Source of the DNA: Calendula officinalis
Taxonomy: Eukaryota > Streptophyta > Magnoliopsida > Asterales > Asteraceae
Length of the DNA stretch: 64,000 nucleotides
Assembly: GCA_963853835.1 (NCBI GenBank)
Contig: OY970828.1
Coordinates: forward strand, 62,302,861-62,366,860
Direction of reading: 5' to 3'
Made by a program: the position numbers and the translations under genes. This document shows, one piece after another, positions 58,506-64,000 of this stretch. Each line of letters starts with the position of its first letter. Position 1 is the first letter of the stretch. The notes under the pieces were generated by a model. It ran no database searches. It was not told the DNA's origin and saw only the letters and a list, made by a program, of their open reading frames with translations.

Positions 58506-59588
58506 TTCAAATTTTTTGTCCCTGTACTCTTTAAAATTCTGGTTTATCGTCCTTCCGTCCAAAATCCTCCGTTAACTAACGATAATTTTGTCTTTTTTAC
58601 CAAATTACCCCTAATTCTAACTTTTTTCTTTTACTCTTTTCCCTTTTCTCCATTCTCTCCCTCTTCCTTTGTCACCTTCTACTACCCAGGCAAACACTTG
58701 AAGAACAGATGCTCAAAGGCCTTTGTATAAACCATTTTGTGGGTTTTTCTCATAAGTAAGCAAGAACACAAGAAAAATATCCAGATCTGCAAAAACAAAA
58801 ATTGGGGCTACCCTCTTCTTCTTCCCCGCCTGTTCACGATTTTGTAGGTTTAAAAGATCCAGATCTGCATAAACCATTTTGTAGGTTTTAAAGATCGAAA
58901 CTTTGAAGGTAATTCATGGCAATTATGAAACTTTGAAGGTTCTATTCGTATGGTTAGATCTGTGAAATCGACCGGAGCAGTTTAGATTTGTGAAATCGAT
59001 GAACACCATCGCGAGATCGATCGGAGCAGGTTAGATATGTGAAATCGAGTTCAACGGGAGCAGGTGATTTGGTTCATGGCGATTTCGATTTTGGTTTCAT
59101 ATTTGTATTGTGTTCATGGTGAAGACCGGAGCAGCTTTGAAGCTTTTTGAAACTTCGATTTTGGTTAAATGAAAACCCAGCTTGATCGGAACTTGCTGCA
59201 ACTCTTGGAGAAGACGACCGGACCTTGCCGGAGAAAGGAAATGCTCGACCGATCGTGAATTTGCTGCTGTGATTGGAATCCCCAAACATCTTCGTAAACA
59301 TAAATGAAAATCCATCTTGCGTCTGAAATCGTTGCTGTGTCGTGATCTACACTTGTGTGAATGGTGTAGGCAATATATTCCATATGTTGCAGGTTAAAAT
59401 TGGGGAAGAAAAATTAGGGTTCATCAATTGGGGGATTAGGGTTCTTGTTTTATGACGATGAAGAAGAAAGATGCAAAAAAGACCAAAATACCCTCACATG
59501 TTTAGCATGTGGGGTTAATTAAAAGCCAAATTTGGACGGAAGGACGATAAACCAGAATTTTAAAGAGTACAAGGACAAAAAATTTGAA
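58506..59588. mobile_element. Long-TIR element (1.08 kb), next to the solo LTR
   Basis: Near-perfect inverted repeats of about 57 bp: TTCAAATTTTTTGTCC...TGGTTTATCGTCCTTCCGTC at 58506-58562 and the inverse at 59531-59588. The interior has repeated CCAGATCTGCA and GAAATCGA words and three overlapping minus-strand ORFs of 72-75 codons with no domain. It may carry a captured host 5' leader. No target duplication was found on the right side. Confidence 0.75.
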
Positions 59589-59835
59589 AAAAAAAGTTTA
59601 TGTACAAAAAGCCAGAAAACCCAAGACCACATGGACAATTTCTGATACTTACCCTAAATATTTTAATAAACTGCTCACAAAACAAAACATTTATTTAAAA
59701 AACAATTATTCAACTTTGAAACCATCTTATTTATCCATATTCATCATATATAAGAAAGCAAAAGTCAAGCTTTCCACCAAAACAACCAACAAACCAATAC
59801 ATCACAAAAAATGTACTTGCTTACATCTTAAAACC

Positions 59836-61047
59836 TCAATCTTCTTCAAAACTCAATTTTTGACAAACTGTTTCCTCATCTCTTTCCACCTCTACATGAA
59901 AGTAAGATTTCTTACCAGCCAACTCAGCCACCCTCTTTGCGGGACCCGAATCTCGACCCCAATCATCCACATTTCGAACCGCTTTAATCTTCGGTAATAA
60001 CATCGGTATCACAAAATCATCGTTTTCGCTCACATTTTCATTGTCATCAAGATCCAATCTTTTTGGAATCACTAAATCAGTTGGAATTTCCCACTTCTTC
60101 TTCACTCGACCCTCGGTCCCACCACGAGATCTTTGGTCAACATTTTCGGTCAACGATTTCTTCTTCATTGATGAGTTGATGGTGGCTTGGTTGTACCGGC
60201 TCGGGATCACCCTACCGGGCTTCAATGGCTTCTTAGCAGGAACTGAATGGTCTCCAAATAGCTTTTTAGGTTGCACACTTGCAAGAATCAAATCGTCTTT
60301 TTTAGTCCCCTTTTTCGATCCAATGGATGTAACAGCTTGTCTAAGGCTTGAAGAATTCTTACCTTTTGAAAACCCTAATTTTTCTTCTTCGATATCTTCT
60401 AATTTCCAGAAACAGGATTTCCTTCTGTTTTGTGTGGATTGGATTGGAGTGGTACTCAATTGTTTAGATTTCGGATTTGTTGCAGACATGATCTCGTTTG
60501 GTCCCAAACTAAAACCCCTTCTTTGAATCTTGGGTTTTGAAAACCCTAATTCTACATTATTTTTGACAGCTGGATCTTTCTTCTTAAGGGGCTCAATGAA
60601 ATTTGAGGCTACCACCGGTTTTTCATGATTAATTCCTTTCTGCTCTGCTTTTTTCAACCTAATCGATTCCAATTTTGCTAACAATCTACTGATTTCATTC
60701 TCGATTTCGATCTCCTCACCAGTCTTGTCTAGAACACCACCTCTCAACGAACAATTTTTGATCGGAACATTTTTCAAGGGTTTCGATTGGTGAAGTGGGT
60801 GAACAAGAACAGAGGAATTTGATGACCTAATTGGACTCTGGTTTTCTTTGCTGGACAATGAAGAATCAAAAGAATCACAAGAGGGATTTTTGGATACCGA
60901 TTTCTTGGACAACCAAGAGGGGGATTTGATCTGATTACCCGAATTTAAGCTCTCTGAATCACCGCCATTATCGAAAGCAGCATTGTCCCATATCTGAAGA
61001 TCTTTCTTGTCGTTAATCGCTTCTGTGTGTTCGCCAAGAACACTCAT
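59836..61047 (-). CDS. Uncharacterised plant protein, 403 residues
   Basis: An intact intronless frame from ATG 61047 with good context (AAAATGAG). I do not recognise the family with confidence. The protein is hydrophilic, lysine- and serine-rich and mostly disordered. One short predicted coiled coil lies at 111-138 (EEIEIENEISRLLAKLESIR). Short conserved-looking islands are RRGFSLGPNEI, RRKSCFWKLEDIEEEK, KPGRVIPSRYNQ, KKWEIPTDLVIPKRL and a C-terminal WGRDSGPAKRVAELAGKKSYF. There is no signal peptide or membrane span; basic clusters suggest a nuclear or cytoskeletal role, which is inference. No transposon features are seen. The LINE tail ends 197 bp upstream of its start codon, so its promoter may be altered. 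Confidence 0.82.
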   Translation of the reverse strand: MSVLGEHTEAINDKKDLQIWDNAAFDNGGDSESLNSGNQIKSPSWLSKKSVSKNPSCDSFDSSLSSKENQSPIRSSNSSVLVHPLHQSKPLKNVPIKNCSLRGGVLDKTGEEIEIENEISRLLAKLESIRLKKAEQKGINHEKPVVASNFIEPLKKKDPAVKNNVELGFSKPKIQRRGFSLGPNEIMSATNPKSKQLSTTPIQSTQNRRKSCFWKLEDIEEEKLGFSKGKNSSSLRQAVTSIGSKKGTKKDDLILASVQPKKLFGDHSVPAKKPLKPGRVIPSRYNQATINSSMKKKSLTENVDQRSRGGTEGRVKKKWEIPTDLVIPKRLDLDDNENVSENDDFVIPMLLPKIKAVRNVDDWGRDSGPAKRVAELAGKKSYFHVEVERDEETVCQKLSFEED

Positions 61048-61243
61048 TTTTACTGAAGAAATGGAATTGTGAAAGAGAGTGAGATTTGATCAGGGTTTGG
61101 TGGAGGAAGAACGATGAATTGGGGGAAGTTTGTAGGTTTTTTGATTTTATGACCGTTGGAGAAAATTAGACGTTTGAGAGTATGCGCTCCGCAATCAGAC
61201 GCTCCCTTGTGATTTAAAAGGATTAATTGATAAGGAAATTTGC

Positions 61244-64000
61244 TTTTTTTTTTTTTTTTAAACCGGTAAATATATTAAAGGTCTTTTTTTTGGAAACGGC
61301 AAATATAATATAGAAGAAAACAACCGAGCTTAGCGATAACTAAGACGGAATAGTACAGAAAAACAGAATTACAAACAAGACGAAAATGGAAAAATTCTCC
61401 AATCAATCGGATTACAGCATAATTTGCTCCTATATTTCACCCACAAAAATGAAGTTGAGATGATGTCCTCCGCAATGGCCGTGTATGATTTGTGAATATT
61501 GTTGAACACCTTCTCATTTCTCGCCTTCCATACACACCAGATCAAACTTTGAATTATTGTAGTCAATACCTTTTTTTTTTCGGGCAATTTCCCCAACCTT
61601 CACCAAACTCAATGAGATCCAATACCGAATTAAAAGTACGATTTGGGATTCCGCACCAATGAAATATCCATGCTAGTACTTCCACCGTCCTTGGACACCG
61701 GAGAAAAGCGTGATCAACATCTTCATCGGATATGTTACATGTCTTACACGTGATCGAATCAATATTAACACCTCTAGCTTCTAGACAAGTAGCAACAGGA
61801 ATTCGGGCCAAACCAACTCTCCAAACAAAGCATTTTACTTTAAGTGGTACAATATTTATCCAAGGCATGTTAATGTACCCGGTGACCGTTAGCTTTTTGT
61901 CTAACCACTTCCGCATATGAGAAACTTCAAATGACCCATCGGATGAAAGATTGCACATCAATTTGTCGGGGGTGTTTGATAATCTAATGATGTTGATGAG
62001 GTGCATAAGTGAGACGAATTCATCCACCAAATTTTGATTATTTAAGCCTTGTTTCCAATCCCACCTAAAGCCATCGATTGTGATCCGATCGCTTACTAAA
62101 CATTCTTTCTTTTTCTCTGTGGTGTATAAATTAGGAAACCTTGTTTGGAATATACAATCACCTAACCATTTATCCTTCCAAAACATGAATGTTTTACCGG
62201 ATCCGATGTGAAGGGAGAAAGCATCAAAAAAGTCGTGGTTTGTCTTTGAAAACTCGGATGCTACCCTTGATATATTCCGCCAAACACCCACTTGAGAATT
62301 AGATGCTAAAGTATGAATTGGTTTGTTTTTTAATTTGTGTATCTCCTTAATAACACTTTTCCATATGCAATGATTTTCTTCCCAAAGCTTCCACCACCAT
62401 TTAGACAGAAGTGCATGATTATGGGCTTTTAGAGAGCCAATACCAAGCCCACCATCAACTTTTGGAGCCAAAACCGTGTTCCAAGCCACCCAATTAATTT
62501 TATTTTCACCCCATAAAAATCTTCTACGAATTTGCTCTAATTTTTCAATGACGCAAACGGGGGCTTTGAACAAAGAGAAATAATACAAAGGAAGACTACT
62601 TAACACCGATTTCACTAGTGTAAGTCTACCACCAAATGATAAGTTTTTTCCTTTCCAATCGGATAATTTAGAATTAAATCTATTAATAACCGGAGCCCAA
62701 TGTTTCTTTAAATTCATATTGACACCAACCGGAACACCTAAATAAATAAAAGGGAATGAACCGGGCATGCAACGTAAAATGTTGGCCCAATTTTGTAGTT
62801 GTGTTGAATTGATACCAATACCAAAAACATTTGACTTATGGAAGTTAACTTGCAAACCGGATGAGACTTGAAAACACTTTAAAATTCTAGCAAGATTTTC
62901 CAAATTATGACCGGAGCCTTCACCCACAAAAATTACGTCATCCGCATAAAATAGATGGGAAATTTTTGGGCCGTTTGACCCAATCGATTGAGCCCGAAAT
63001 AGATTTTTATCGCATGCCGTTTTCATGGCGACATTTAAACCTTCCATTGCAATAATAAATAAGAACGGAGATAATGGATCACCTTGACGAACCCCTTTTG
63101 TGATGTGAAATTCCTTTGTTGGAGAACCGTTGATAAGCACTGATGCAAAAGAGGAGGATAAACACCCACGGATCCACCTTCTCCATTTTGAACCGAAATT
63201 CATTTGCTCCAAGATAGAGTCTAAGTAACCCCAATTGATGGAGTCGAAAGCTTTTTCAAAATCCACCTTGAACATGAACATCTTTTGTTTTGACTTTTTT
63301 GCCCAAGTGCATAATTCATTGATCACTAGAGGACCCTCCAATATGTTTCTTCCATTAATATATGCCGATTGTGTTTCACCTACAATAACATCAATCACCG
63401 TCTTTAATCTAGTGGATAATGCTTTGGCCAAAATCTTGTAAATGCATCCGATGAGAGAGATTGGCCGATAATCACTTAGGTTGACCGGATCTTTGATCTT
63501 GGGAATTAATGTAATAAACGATGAGTTGCATCCCCTAGCAATGGTACCTGTTTGATCAAAATAATGGACAAAAGACATCAAATCATCAATAATAATATCG
63601 TAATTAGATTTAATGAATTTGAAAGTTAAACCGTCAGGCCCCGGGGCCTTTTCACCACCACAATCCCAGATTGCTCTTTTGATTTCTGCCACCGAGAAAG
63701 GTTGTTCAATAGATGAGCTTTGAGAGTCAGAGAGTTTAGAAAATAGCGGATTGACAAATTTCGGTCTGTTCGGCCAACTGTCATTGAATTTTGCCGAGAA
63801 AAACCTGAGAACCTCCTCCTTGATCAACGTAGGGTCCGTTACCCATGCACCATTAATGGTTAAGCCATGTATTCTATTATTCCTGTTCTTGTTCTTTAAT
63901 ATGCCATGAAAAAACGAAGTATTTTCATCTCCATCAACCGCCCATTTGATATGTGATCTTTGTTTTAAATCAAGTTTATACATTCTATCCAATTCATTTA
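61244..64000 (-). mobile_element. LINE (L1-type) 3' part with poly(A) tail
   Basis: The tail is T17 on the plus strand (61244-61260), followed by a 3' untranslated stretch (61261-61368) and the ORF2 remains described separately. The endonuclease domain and the 5' end lie beyond the window, so target duplications cannot be compared. Confidence 0.88.
61369..64000 (-). pseudogene. LINE ORF2 reverse transcriptase, frameshifted, 5' end outside
   Basis: The frame is open from the window edge to 61563 (about 812 codons): KAPGPDG, DFEKAFDS (RT motif A, about 245), GVRQGDPLSP (about 300), YADD (motif C, about 349), then a zinc-binding RT tail (LKVKCFVWRVGLARIPVATC...CKTCNISDEDVDHAFLRC). It stops after GNCPKKKRY. 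In the next frame a 75-codon ORF (61369-61596) continues with LPEKKKVLTTIIQSLIWCVW, the usual final part of plant LINE ORF2. The switch falls in an A10 run (plus T10 at 61571-61580), so one base was gained or lost there. Plant L1-type RT with zf-RVT is certain. Confidence 0.9.

Noticed and set aside
59074..59383. Three overlapping 72-75-codon minus-strand ORFs
   Set aside because: Three frames open over the same bases inside a TIR element, with no domain; at most a captured leader fragment.

Overview
This 64 kb window is nuclear DNA of a flowering plant, most likely a eudicot. The evidence is intron-rich genes with GT-AG junctions, a 182-residue cytosolic ribosomal protein uL5 (RPL11), a GRAS regulator, a LAZ1/DUF300 membrane protein, a P-class PPR protein, and a dense mix of plant transposon types. 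The repeat style recalls Asteraceae, but that is an impression, not a demonstration. There is no sign of bacterial, organellar or CRISPR sequence. All assignments were made by reading the sequence; no database search was possible.

Layout. Bases 1-16,260 are almost all mobile DNA. A Ty3/gypsy element on the minus strand has a gag-pol frame that stays open to the window edge. Its 1,640-bp 5' LTR abuts the decayed interior of a second gypsy element, whose own LTR is 2,120 bp. A Ty1/copia LTR follows, with its polypurine tract. Next comes a chain of inverted-repeat elements, each separated from the next by a (TA)n run (11.4-16.2 kb). From 16.3 to 31.5 kb there are many small non-autonomous DNA elements whose target-site duplications (TSDs) can be read directly: Stowaway (TA), Mutator-like (9 bp), hAT-like (8 bp), a Harbinger-like one (TTA) and a large fold-back (11 bp). 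Two SINE insertions also lie here. The only gene in this stretch is an intronless GRAS gene (21.5-22.8 kb, minus).

The gene-bearing right half holds an eight-exon LAZ1-like gene (31.9-36.2 kb, minus), RPL11 (44.0-45.4 kb, plus; telo-box and site II motifs upstream), a two-exon mitochondrial-type PPR gene (48.0-49.6 kb, minus) and an uncharacterised 403-residue protein gene (59.8-61.0 kb, minus). Between them lie a Helitron fragment with PIF1 helicase remains (38.2-39.0 kb), a nested cluster of two to three Helitrons (49.7-54.4 kb), one carrying an RPA1-like two-exon gene, a solo LTR with a perfect 5-bp TSD, and at the right edge a LINE whose tail ends about 200 bp upstream of the start codon of the 403-residue gene.

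The host genes do not form a pathway; each is a separate single-copy-type locus. The main interest is the transposon archaeology: nested Helitrons, TA-run-anchored elements, a 53-bp SINE stub with a perfect 16-bp TSD, and recent tandem duplications.
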